A DNA stretch of 64,000 nucleotides from Prevotella sp. UBA7594 (GTDB lineage: Bacteria > Bacteroidota > Bacteroidia > Bacteroidales > Bacteroidaceae). Numbering within the stretch: the stretch's first letter is position 1; each line of letters opens with the position of its first letter. This document shows, in pieces, positions 42,800 to 51,027 of the stretch. The DNA lies in the NCBI GenBank assembly GCA_002490315.1, contig DLKG01000037.1:381-64380 (forward strand), given 5' to 3'. The position numbers and the translations under genes are program-made. The notes below the pieces were generated by a model, which searched no databases, was not told the origin of the DNA, and saw only the letters and a list, made by a program, of their open reading frames with translations.

Positions 42800-42872
42800 A
42801 TCTGAAAGCAAAAACGAAACGTGGATAAAAAGAAAAGTATTGAACTTAATTTTTTATAACTCTCTAATTATT

Positions 42873-42909
42873 GGGGCGGGCTGCAGTGATGCACCCCGTC
42901 CTTTTTTTT
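42873..42909 (+). terminator. Terminator after the kor operon
   Basis: GGGCGGGCTGCA (42874-42885) pairs with TGCACCCCGTCC (42890-42901) with one mismatch and one wobble, followed by eight T. Confidence 0.8.
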
Positions 42910-42949
42910 ACGTTACAGTTAGCAACTGTAAATATATAATGCCATAAGT

Positions 42950-42980
42950 TTTGCCAACCCGCTAAAAAAGCGTAACTTTG
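42950..42980 (+). promoter_or_regulatory. Promoter of the GH92 gene
   Basis: TTTG (42950-42953), 19-base spacer, TAACTTTG (42973-42980), 65 bases before the ATG. Confidence 0.7.
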
Positions 42981-43045
42981 TAACAATCAATCATTCAAAT
43001 AAAATAAAAAGAAACATTAATCTATTAATAACAAATCTCACTCAA

Positions 43046-45271
43046 ATGAACAATTATCGTCAAAATGTCTGCAAATGGGCATTTGCCGCAATAGGACTTT
43101 TCAGCATTGCTGCCACACCGTCACTTGCCGACAACAAGGACTACACGAAATACGTTGACCCCTTCGTGGGTAATGCCGACAACGGGCACACATTTCCTGG
43201 CGCCTGCCGTCCGTTCGGCATGATACAGACAAGTCCTGTCACGGGCGGTGTGGGCTGGCGCTACTGCGCCGAGTACGTCTACAGCGACTCCATTATATGG
43301 GGCTTCACGCAAGACCACCTGAACGGAACGGGCTGCATGGACCTCGGCGACATTCTCGTAATGCCGTCTACGGGCAAGCGCACGCGCAGCTGGGACGCCT
43401 ACCGCTCCCACTTCCCCAAGACGCAGGAGTTCGCCACGCCGGGCTACTACTCCGTCTATCTTTCCGATCCAAAGGTGAAGGCTGAGCTGACAGCGTCTCC
43501 TCATGTGGCATTCCATCGCTACACCTACGACTCTTCCGACTCCACGTCTGTGCTCATCGACCTCCAACACGGACCGGCGTGGAGAAACGAGCAGTATCAC
43601 TCTCAGGTAAGCCTCTGCGAGACACTATGGGAAGACGCACAGACGCTCACTGGCCATGTGCGCAACAAGGTGTGGGTAGACCAGGACTATTTCTTCGTCA
43701 TCAAATTCAACCGACCCGTAGCAAGTCACGTACTTCTCGCCAAGGCTGCCGCAACGGAGAAGGGACAACGCATTGTCGCCACCTTCGACGGCATTGAGCG
43801 TGGCGAGCAGCTGCTCATGAAAATTGCCCTCTCTACGACAAGCGTAGATGGTGCAAAGCGCAATATGGAAGCAGAGGTGCCGGGATGGGACTTCGCCGCC
43901 GTGAGGAAAGCAGCCCACGACGAGTGGAACGAATATCTGAAGCGCATAGACGTGGAAGGCAGCGACAACGACAAGAAGAATTACTACACGTCGTTCTATC
44001 ACGCCCTCATACAGCCCAACCAGATTGCCGATGTCGACGGACAGTACCGCAACGCTGCCAACAAGGTGGTGAAGGCGCAAACGGGCAAGTTCTACTCCAC
44101 GTTCTCATGTTGGGACACCTACCGCGCCGCCCACCCCTTCTACACCATCGTCATGCCCGACCGTGTTGACGGTCTTGTCAGTTCCCTCGTCGAGCAGGCT
44201 GAGGTGCAGGGATTCCTGCCTATTTGGGGACTCTGGGGCAAGGAAAACTTCTGCATGATTGGAAACCACGCCGTGTCTATCGTTGCTGAAGCCTACCATA
44301 AGGGTTTCCGCGGTTTTGACGCCAAACGTGCCTTCGAGGCAATAAAGAAGACGCAAACCATCGACCATGGCGAGAAATACGATTGGAAGACATACATGAA
44401 GTATGGCTACTGGCCTGCCGATCTGATGAAGTCGGAGTCAGTATCTAACACTCTCGAATGTGTCTACGACGACTATTGTGCCGCCGATATGGCACGCCTC
44501 ATGGGAAATAAGCAGGACGAGCAGTACTTCGCTAAACGCTCACAATTCTACAAAAACCTCTTCGACAAGCAAACCGACTTTATGCGTCCGCGACTTTCCG
44601 ACGGCTCTTGGAAGTCGCCGTTCAATCCGAGCGATGTCGCCCATGCCGAAACTGTCGGTGGCGACTACACGGAGGGCAACGCATGGCAGTACACTTGGGC
44701 CGTGCAGCATGACATACCGGGACTCATACGTCTCTTCGGCGGCGAGAAACCATTCCTAAAGAAGCTCGACGAGTTCTTCTCTCTGAAGCTCGTCACTACT
44801 CAGAACGACGTGACAGGACTTATAGGACAATATGCCCATGGCAACGAACCAAGTCACCACGTTGCATATCTCTACGCCCTTGCAGGACGCCCGTCGCGCA
44901 CGCAAGAACTTATACGCGAGATATTCGACACGCAATATCACCCCACTGTTGACGGACTCTGCGGCAACGACGACTGCGGACAGATGTCAGCATGGTACAT
45001 GCTCTCCGCCATGGGGTTCTATCCAATCAACCCAGTGAGCGGCGAATACGTGTTTGGCGCTCCACAAATGCCGAAGATAACCTTACATCTCCAAAACGGC
45101 AAGACTTTCAACGTAATAGCCGACGGACTCTCCGTAAAGAACAAGTACGTCGACTACATCACGCTCAATGGAAAACGCTATAACAAGACGTCTATTTCTC
45201 ACTCAGACATAATGCGTGGCGGCACACTCGTCTTCAAGATGACAGATCGTAAGAAACATGATAAATATTGA
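43046..45271 (+). CDS. GH92 alpha-mannosidase
   Basis: 741 residues with a signal peptide (cleavage near residue 29, ...TPSLADNKDY). GH92 motifs run through the protein: YTKYVDPFVGNADNGHTFPG, GWRYCAEYVYSDSIIWGFTQ, FSCWDTYRAAHP, EGNAWQYTWAVQHD (candidate catalytic acid region) and CGNDDCGQMSAWYMLSAMGF. GH92 enzymes are Ca2+-dependent exo-alpha-mannosidases, mostly alpha-1,2, acting on host or fungal mannans in the periplasm or on the surface. It is a stand-alone gene here, not in a SusC/D locus, with its own promoter and terminator. Confidence 0.95.
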   Translation: MNNYRQNVCKWAFAAIGLFSIAATPSLADNKDYTKYVDPFVGNADNGHTFPGACRPFGMIQTSPVTGGVGWRYCAEYVYSDSIIWGFTQDHLNGTGCMDLGDILVMPSTGKRTRSWDAYRSHFPKTQEFATPGYYSVYLSDPKVKAELTASPHVAFHRYTYDSSDSTSVLIDLQHGPAWRNEQYHSQVSLCETLWEDAQTLTGHVRNKVWVDQDYFFVIKFNRPVASHVLLAKAAATEKGQRIVATFDGIERGEQLLMKIALSTTSVDGAKRNMEAEVPGWDFAAVRKAAHDEWNEYLKRIDVEGSDNDKKNYYTSFYHALIQPNQIADVDGQYRNAANKVVKAQTGKFYSTFSCWDTYRAAHPFYTIVMPDRVDGLVSSLVEQAEVQGFLPIWGLWGKENFCMIGNHAVSIVAEAYHKGFRGFDAKRAFEAIKKTQTIDHGEKYDWKTYMKYGYWPADLMKSESVSNTLECVYDDYCAADMARLMGNKQDEQYFAKRSQFYKNLFDKQTDFMRPRLSDGSWKSPFNPSDVAHAETVGGDYTEGNAWQYTWAVQHDIPGLIRLFGGEKPFLKKLDEFFSLKLVTTQNDVTGLIGQYAHGNEPSHHVAYLYALAGRPSRTQELIREIFDTQYHPTVDGLCGNDDCGQMSAWYMLSAMGFYPINPVSGEYVFGAPQMPKITLHLQNGKTFNVIADGLSVKNKYVDYITLNGKRYNKTSISHSDIMRGGTLVFKMTDRKKHDKY

Positions 45272-45370
45272 TAAAAAAGAGTGCAGAAATCAATAGAATG
45301 GAGACATAGAAAAGTAAAAATTGTTCCATTATAGGCAATAAATCGCACATTTTTCCGTATTCACTGTTCT

Positions 45371-45404
45371 AAAGGCCAAATAATCAATAAATTATTTGGC
45401 TTTT
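45371..45404 (+). terminator. Terminator after the GH92 gene
   Basis: AAAGGCCAAATAAT (45371-45384) pairs with ATTATTTGGCTTTT (45391-45404) with one wobble, ending in TTTT. Confidence 0.75.
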
Positions 45405-45480
45405 ACATTTATTTTTATTTATTTTGCAATCCAATAGTAAATGAAGTAACAATTAACTATTATTTTAATAAAAGCACATT

Positions 45481-46644
45481 ATGAAAAAGATTACAACTCT
45501 TTTCGCTGCTGCCGTGATGGCAGCGTCTGCTTCTGCACAGACAGTAAAGGAAAGCAACACATTCGACAACATGTACATCGGCGTTAACACTGGTTTGGCA
45601 ACAGCTACCAAGGGTCACGCTTGGCTGAAGGACTTCCGTCCTAACTTGGGTGTACGCATCGGTCGCAACTTCACTCCGGTGTTCGGTCTCGCTGCTGAGA
45701 GCAACATCTACTTCAAGGAAGTTGGAAGCAAGAAGGGCGCTTTCCACAAGAACGGAACCATCGTTAACGGTATCAACACATCGTTGCTCGGAACTGTAAA
45801 CCTCACCAACTGGGTAGGTGGTTACAAAGGTGAGCCGCGTCTGTTCGAGGTTTCTGCTGTCTATGGTCTCGGTTGGGGTCACACATTCGGCAACACAGAG
45901 GACTACGAAACACTCAACGCCCTCACATCAAAGGCAGGTCTTGACTTCACTTTCAACCTTGGCAAGACAAAGGCTTGGCAGCTCTATATCGAGCCTTCCA
46001 TGAACTGGGCTCTCAACGGCAACGGCTATCAGGGCGTAGAGTACAACATCAACCGCTCTGGCTTCCAGTTCAACGTTGGTTTCAACTATAAGTTCAAGAA
46101 CTCTAACGGCACACACAACTTCGTACTTGAGAATGGTCGCGACCAGGCAGAGATCGACGCTCTCAACGCACAGATCAACGACCTGCGCAACGAGTACGCA
46201 AACAAGGAGGCTCAGTGCAAGGAGACTCTCGCCAACAAGGACAACGAGATCAACAACCTCAAGAAGGCTCTCGAGGAGTGCCAGAACCGTCCTGCTCCTA
46301 AGGCAGAGACAGCTACCAACCTCCAGCCGACTGTAATCTTCCGTCAGGGCAAGACAACTGTTGATCCTGCACAGGTTGCTTCTATCGAGCTCATCGCCAA
46401 CTACATGAAGAACCACAAGGATTCTAAGGTTGAGATTAAGGGCTACGCTTCTCCAGAGGGTTCTAAGGAAATCAACGAGAAGATCTCTCAGCAGCGTGCA
46501 GATGCTGTTAAGAACATCCTCGTTAAGAAGTACAAGATTTCTGCTGACCGTCTGAAGGCTACTGGTATGGGCGCAACTGACAAGCTCTTCGAGCAGGTTG
46601 AGTTCAACCGCGTTGCTACATTCAACGATATGACTAAGGACTAA
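45481..46644 (+). CDS. OmpA-family outer membrane porin
   Basis: 387 residues. A signal peptide (MKKITTLFAAAVMAASASAQ) precedes an eight-strand OmpA-like barrel (about 25-215, ending FQFNVGFNYKFK). A coiled-coil linker (about 220-270, repeated NDLRNEY / NEINNLKKALEE) leads to a peptidoglycan-binding OmpA domain (about 280-387, VEIKGYASPEGSKEINEKIS). It links the outer membrane to peptidoglycan and is usually among the most abundant proteins in Bacteroidales. Codon use fits this: GGT, GCT, CGT and GTT are frequent, unlike neighbours that prefer C-ending codons. The leader is AT-rich with a weak -7 match. Confidence 0.94.
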   Translation: MKKITTLFAAAVMAASASAQTVKESNTFDNMYIGVNTGLATATKGHAWLKDFRPNLGVRIGRNFTPVFGLAAESNIYFKEVGSKKGAFHKNGTIVNGINTSLLGTVNLTNWVGGYKGEPRLFEVSAVYGLGWGHTFGNTEDYETLNALTSKAGLDFTFNLGKTKAWQLYIEPSMNWALNGNGYQGVEYNINRSGFQFNVGFNYKFKNSNGTHNFVLENGRDQAEIDALNAQINDLRNEYANKEAQCKETLANKDNEINNLKKALEECQNRPAPKAETATNLQPTVIFRQGKTTVDPAQVASIELIANYMKNHKDSKVEIKGYASPEGSKEINEKISQQRADAVKNILVKKYKISADRLKATGMGATDKLFEQVEFNRVATFNDMTKD

Positions 46645-46690
46645 TAATTTTCCACCAAGGATTAAGGTCCATTAGACAATAAGAAACTTA

Positions 46691-46731
46691 AATCCCGGTG
46701 TATGCCAAACGTGCATACACCGGGATTTTTT
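46691..46731 (+). terminator. Terminator after the OmpA gene
   Basis: Perfect 15-base stem AATCCCGGTGTATGC (46691-46705) with GCATACACCGGGATT (46713-46727) and a T run. Confidence 0.9.
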
Positions 46732-47060
46732 AATGGAGTAAAGACGCAATCAAAAGACAGGAAAGAAGAAATGTGGAATAAAAGTGCATACAAACATCCA
46801 TGCAAAAGAAGCTTTTCCATCAGACATAAAGTTCACGTCTGCTGCAACAAATAAAACTTGAATACGTCAATATGAAATACGCCATGTAAAGACAAAAGCA
46901 CTAACAGACATAAGCTTTTGCCAATACAAGGCGTTGTCTCACATATTTTTCTGAAGCCAAGGCGCAACTTTGGATTTGGGTATTTACCGTGTTTCTTGCT
47001 TATAGAAGCAGCAAAGGTGTACACAGCGCATGGCAATTTTCGGGCTAAAGCCGTTATTTG
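46732..47060. other. Gene-free convergent spacer
   Basis: About 330 bases between the OmpA terminator and the end of the guanylyltransferase gene. I see no gene, RNA or clear terminator for the minus-strand gene. Confidence 0.45.
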
Positions 47061-48125
47061 CTATTCCTCCACAAACTGCCTGATTCGTTGTTCTTCCGAC
47101 AATTTGCATACGAGAAGCGAGTCGTCGTTTTCAGCGACAATGTAGCCGTCGAGTCCCTGCACGATGACCTTTTTCTCCTGTTTCGTGTGTATGATGCAGT
47201 TATGTGTGTCGTAGACATTGATGTCGCTGCCAATCATCGTGTTACCGTAGAGGTCGTGGTGGGTCTGCAATAGCAGTGAGGTCCACGTGCCAAGGTCGGT
47301 CCACCCGAAGTTGGCAGGACACACAAACACCTCTTCCGCCTTCTCCATCACGGCGTAATCGACAGATATATTCTCACATTCAGGATAGCGCATGTCAATG
47401 TATTCCTGCTCCTTCGGAGTGTCATAAATGTCGAGCATACTCTCGAAAATCTTGCTTATTGCAGGATTGTATACGCGAAAAGCGTTGACAATAGTAGACA
47501 CGCTCCAAATGAAGATGCCGGCGTTCCAGAAATAGTTCTTGTGCTGTATGAACTCCTGAGCAGTCTGCATGTCGGGTTTCTCTCGGAAAGAGTCTATGCG
47601 GTAGATTTCCTTATTGCGTGGAGATGCTGTAGAGAGGTCGGCTTGGATGTAGCCATAGCCAGTCTCCGGACGCGTCGGTTTCATGCCGAGAGTAACGATG
47701 GCATCGGTTTCGGCAGTGAATTTCATGCACGACTTTATGATTCGCCTGAACTCCTCCACGTCTGTTATGAAATGGTCGCTCGGCGAAACGACGACATTTG
47801 CTTTTGCGTCTCTTGCCTTGATATGCCAGCTGACATAGGCAATACATGGCGCAGTGTTGCGGCGGCAAGGCTCAAGCAGAATGTTTCCTGAAGGTATTTC
47901 TGGGAGCTGCTTCTTTACGATGTCTGCATACTTTCGGTTGGTGACAATCCAAATGTTATCATTAGGGAAAATGCCTTTGAAGCGGTCGTATGTGAGTTGC
48001 AGCAGGGTTCTTCCCACTCCGAGAATGTCAATAAACTGCTTCGGACTATCCTCCGTGCTCATAGGCCAGAAGCGACTGCCTACGCCTCCTGCCATTATTA
48101 CCAAATGATTTCTTTCGTGCGCCAT
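47061..48125 (-). CDS. manC: Mannose-1-phosphate guanylyltransferase
   Basis: 354 residues forming GDP-mannose from GTP and mannose-1-phosphate for LPS, capsule and glycoprotein sugars. The nucleotidyltransferase signature IMAGGVGSRFWPMSTEDSPK, the LEPCRRNTAPCIAYVS segment and the FIWSVSTIVNAF / NFGWTDLGTWTSL sites are intact. It is the single-domain form; the isomerase domain of ManC-type bifunctional enzymes is missing. It is a single-gene unit with its own -7 box (48149-48156). Confidence 0.93.
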   Translation of the reverse strand: MAHERNHLVIMAGGVGSRFWPMSTEDSPKQFIDILGVGRTLLQLTYDRFKGIFPNDNIWIVTNRKYADIVKKQLPEIPSGNILLEPCRRNTAPCIAYVSWHIKARDAKANVVVSPSDHFITDVEEFRRIIKSCMKFTAETDAIVTLGMKPTRPETGYGYIQADLSTASPRNKEIYRIDSFREKPDMQTAQEFIQHKNYFWNAGIFIWSVSTIVNAFRVYNPAISKIFESMLDIYDTPKEQEYIDMRYPECENISVDYAVMEKAEEVFVCPANFGWTDLGTWTSLLLQTHHDLYGNTMIGSDINVYDTHNCIIHTKQEKKVIVQGLDGYIVAENDDSLLVCKLSEEQRIRQFVEE

Positions 48126-48148
48126 AGTTCTGAAGTTTTGATTATATG

Positions 48149-48156
48149 CAAAGTTA
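48149..48156 (-). promoter_or_regulatory. -7 element of manC
   Basis: Minus strand TAACTTTG, 23 bases before the ATG. No clear TTTG partner. Confidence 0.4.
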
Positions 48157-48222
48157 AGTAAATTTTATCACTTTAAGGTTATTTTTCACGACAAATAATG
48201 CAATGTGCCACATGATAAAGCC

Positions 48223-48564
48223 CTAAAAGTCCAACAAAAGTTGTTGGGTCTGTTCTCCAGTGCTTTCGTTGCCATCTTGAGTGTTGCATGTTGGAGAATC
48301 GAAATCAAAGGGCAGCTGCAGGAATTTCGCAGAATTAATGTCAAGGCGATAGGCACCACGGCGGTCGCAATGGCACACTGGAGAATTCGGGTTGGCAGAA
48401 TTCTTCAACAGCCATTTCTGCACATCACGATGAATGTCAGCAAACGTTTGTGTACAGAAAAGCGTATTGCATGAGTTATGCACATGCACGGCAATCTTCT
48501 GCACGGTAAGCCCCATGTCGCCAGCTTCATAAAGCACGCGCAAGATTTCCTTCTCGTAGTCCAT
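48223..48564 (-). CDS. Hypothetical winged-helix-like protein
   Basis: 113 residues, no signal peptide. Residues 1-80 look like a winged helix: an opening helix (MDYEKEILRVLYEAGDMGLT), a helix-turn-helix (VQKIAVHVHNSCNTLF), a recognition-type helix (FADIHRDVQKWLLKNS) and a wing strand (CHCDRRGAYRLD). Several Cys and His (VHVHNSCN, PVCHCDRR) could bind a metal, but spacing fits no named motif. The last 30 residues are polar. I cannot assign a function; a small DNA-binding regulator is plausible. Confidence 0.6.
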   Translation of the reverse strand: MDYEKEILRVLYEAGDMGLTVQKIAVHVHNSCNTLFCTQTFADIHRDVQKWLLKNSANPNSPVCHCDRRGAYRLDINSAKFLQLPFDFDSPTCNTQDGNESTGEQTQQLLLDF

Positions 48565-48623
48565 CCGATGATTGTAAAAGCAGCCGGGAACGTTTTTGCG
48601 TTCCCTAACTCATTTGTTAGGAT

Positions 48624-48668
48624 TAAAAAAAGGAGCTGTAACACATAAAGATATGTTTGCAGCTCCCT
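48624..48668 (-). terminator. Terminator of the small winged-helix gene
   Basis: On the minus strand GGGAGCTG (48667-48660) pairs with CAGCTCCT (48638-48631), extended by an imperfect inner stem, followed by a run of T (48630-48625). Confidence 0.65.
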
Positions 48669-48690
48669 TTATTATTCAGTTGTGTATTGA

Positions 48691-48987
48691 TTATGCCAAG
48701 GCGATGAGGTTGTTCTCGTTCTTCACCTTACCCTCCTTGAAGAGCCAGCCAATTCCGAGATAAACTTCCTCTTTGCTGATATTCGCAGCCTTTGCGATTT
48801 CAGCGATGCTCAACGGCTTCTCTGCAGCTGCCAGTGCCTGATAGACATCACCAGCACGGAAGCCTACACTTTCAGCGTTAACAGTAACAACTGCCTCAAC
48901 CTTCTTTGTAGCAGTTCTTTTGGTAGCAGTTGTCTTTGCTACTCTCTTGGTAGCAGTTTTCTTTTCAGTTGCTTTCTTTTCTGTCAT
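48691..48987 (-). CDS. DUF2582-type winged-helix protein with histone H1-like tail
   Basis: 98 residues. The first 30 or so are Lys/Thr/Ala-rich with repeated ATKR/ATKK units, much like eukaryotic H1 or bacterial histone-like tails. Residues about 36-98 form a compact winged helix of the DUF2582 kind (AGDVYQALAAAEKPLSIAEI, ANISKEEVYLGIGWLFKEGK), ending with a wing strand (VKNENNLIAL). It probably binds DNA with low specificity and may act as a nucleoid protein. It is a single-gene unit between terminators. Confidence 0.75.
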   Translation of the reverse strand: MTEKKATEKKTATKRVAKTTATKRTATKKVEAVVTVNAESVGFRAGDVYQALAAAEKPLSIAEIAKAANISKEEVYLGIGWLFKEGKVKNENNLIALA

Positions 48988-49048
48988 AATTCAGTATAAA
49001 ATCATTAATAAGACTCCAACGTTCAACACGCTGGGCATTACTTGTATG

Positions 49049-49056
49049 CAAAATTA
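49049..49056 (-). promoter_or_regulatory. -7 element of the histone-tail winged-helix gene
   Basis: Minus strand TAATTTTG, 61 bases before the ATG; no well-placed TTTG. Confidence 0.4.
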
Positions 49057-49091
49057 GTTAAATATTTCGCAACTTGATACTTTTCATACAA

Positions 49092-49117
49092 AAAAAGCCC
49101 GGAAATCCGGGCTTTTT
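49092..49117 (-). terminator. Terminator of aspS
   Basis: AAAAAGCCCGGA pairs with TCCGGGCTTTTT around a short loop, with A/T runs on both sides. It lies 49 bases after the aspS stop. Confidence 0.85.
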
Positions 49118-49165
49118 ATCTAAGTTTCTTATTTTTATTGACTTACATCAATTCATTTTACTTCT

Positions 49166-50926
49166 TTAGTCCTTCAAATCCACCTTCAACTGCAGCTCAT
49201 CAAGCTGCTTCGGATCAAGGGCGGAAGGAGCGTCGAGCATGACGTCGCGTCCACTGTTGTTCTTCGGGAATGCGATGCAATCGCGTATGGAGTCGAGACC
49301 TGCCATGATCGACACGAAACGGTCGAGACCGAAGGCAAGACCAGCGTGAGGCGGTGCTCCGTACTTGAAGGCGTTAATAAGGAAGCCAAACTGTGCCATG
49401 GCTCTCTCTTCCGTAAATCCGAGTATGCCGAACATCTTCTCCTGAAGTTTGCTGTCGTGTATACGCAGACTGCCGCCGCCGACCTCGATGCCGTTGCACA
49501 CGAAGTCGTAGGCCTTTGCACGCACCTGCTCCGGATGCTCGTCGAGCAATGGGATGTCGTCGGGGTTAGGCATAGTGAACGGGTGGTGGGTAGCCATGAG
49601 GCGCTGTTCCTCGTCGCTCCACTCAAAGAGCGGGAAGTCGATAATCCACAGACACTCGAACTTGTTCTTGTCGCGCAGTCCGAGGCGGTCGCCCATCTCA
49701 AGACGCAGCGAGCAGAGCTGCACACGTGTCTTGTTGGCATTGTCACCGGAGAGGATGAGCACGAGGTCGCCATCCTTGGCGCCAGTCTGCTCCTTCACCT
49801 TGGCGAGCACCTCAGGAGAGTAGAACTTGTCGATTGACGACTTCACGCTGCCGTCGGCGTTGAACTTGATGTAGACGAGTCCCTTGGCACCCACCTGCGG
49901 ACGCTTCACGAAGTCGGTAAGCTGGTCGAGTTGCTTGCGCGTGTAGGAAGCGCAGCCAGGCACGCAGATGCCACCGATGTATTCAGCCTCGTTGAAGACG
50001 GAGAAGGAGCCTGTGCCTTTAAGTACATCCATCAGCTCCACAAACTCCATTCCGAAGCGCAAGTCGGGCTTGTCGCTACCGAAGCGACGCATAGCCTCAT
50101 GCCAAGTCATCTGCTGGAGCTTTGCAGGCAATTCAACGCCGCGCACTTCCTTGAACAGATGGCGTGCCATGTCCTCGAAGAGATTGATGACGTCATCCTG
50201 ATCAACGAATGACATCTCACAGTCGATCTGCGTAAACTCAGGCTGACGGTCGGCTCGAAGATCCTCGTCGCGGAAACACTTCGCAATCTGGAAGTAGCGG
50301 TCGAAGCCGCTGATCATGAGCAGCTGCTTTAAGGTCTGCGGACTCTGCGGCAGTGCGTAGAACTGTCCGGGGTTCATACGTGAAGGCACGACGAAGTCGC
50401 GTGCGCCCTCAGGCGTAGATCCGATGAGGATAGGCGTCTCCACCTCGATGAAGTTCTGTGCGTCGAGGAAGTTGCGGATAAGAATTGTCATGCGGTGGCG
50501 CAGCTCGAGATTCTTGCGCACTGACGGGCGTCGAAGGTCGAGATAGCGGTATTTCATGCGAATGTCGTCGCCTCCGTCGGTGTTGTCCTCGATGGTGAAT
50601 GGAGGCGTTGCGCTCTCCGAAAGGATGTTGAGTTCCTTGGCGATAATCTCGATGTCGCCAGTGGGGAGGTTGGCGTTTTTGCTTTCACGCTCGTTGACCA
50701 CGCCCTTCACCTGAATACAGTACTCACGTCCGAGTTTGCCAGCGCGTGCGCACAGGTCGCTGTCGTCAGAGTCGTTGAAAACAAGCTGTGTGATACCATA
50801 GCGGTCGCGGAGGTCGACAAATGTCATGCCGCCCATCTTTCGCGTGCGCTGTACCCATCCGGCGAGAGTCACTGTCTTGCCGTTGTCCGAGAGTCTTAGC
50901 TCTCCGCATGTGTTCGTTCTATACAT
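49166..50926 (-). CDS. aspS: Aspartyl-tRNA synthetase
   Basis: 586 residues from ATG 50926 ([20 protein letters not shown]); an in-frame extension to 51094 would overlap the previous gene and add no homologous sequence. It has an OB anticodon-binding domain (about 1-105). The class II core follows, with [20 protein letters not shown] (motif 1), [20 protein letters not shown] (motif 2) and [15 protein letters not shown] (motif 3). A bacterial GAD insertion lies at about 285-420. It charges tRNA-Asp. It has its own promoter and terminator. Confidence 0.96.
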   Translation of the reverse strand: MYRTNTCGELRLSDNGKTVTLAGWVQRTRKMGGMTFVDLRDRYGITQLVFNDSDDSDLCARAGKLGREYCIQVKGVVNERESKNANLPTGDIEIIAKELNILSESATPPFTIEDNTDGGDDIRMKYRYLDLRRPSVRKNLELRHRMTILIRNFLDAQNFIEVETPILIGSTPEGARDFVVPSRMNPGQFYALPQSPQTLKQLLMISGFDRYFQIAKCFRDEDLRADRQPEFTQIDCEMSFVDQDDVINLFEDMARHLFKEVRGVELPAKLQQMTWHEAMRRFGSDKPDLRFGMEFVELMDVLKGTGSFSVFNEAEYIGGICVPGCASYTRKQLDQLTDFVKRPQVGAKGLVYIKFNADGSVKSSIDKFYSPEVLAKVKEQTGAKDGDLVLILSGDNANKTRVQLCSLRLEMGDRLGLRDKNKFECLWIIDFPLFEWSDEEQRLMATHHPFTMPNPDDIPLLDEHPEQVRAKAYDFVCNGIEVGGGSLRIHDSKLQEKMFGILGFTEERAMAQFGFLINAFKYGAPPHAGLAFGLDRFVSIMAGLDSIRDCIAFPKNNSGRDVMLDAPSALDPKQLDELQLKVDLKD

Positions 50927-50995
50927 TATAATATGTTTAAGTTTTATTCTTTTTTCTTCCGCGTCAGCCGCAATAGGCAGTCGCAGACTCCACTG

Positions 50996-51027
50996 CAAAG
51001 TTATAGTGTTTGCTCCAAATAGCCAAA
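50996..51027 (-). promoter_or_regulatory. Promoter of aspS
   Basis: Minus strand TTTG (51027-51024) directly follows the stop codon of the upstream gene; 20-base spacer; TAACTTTG (51003-50996). Leader about 65 bases. Confidence 0.7.
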
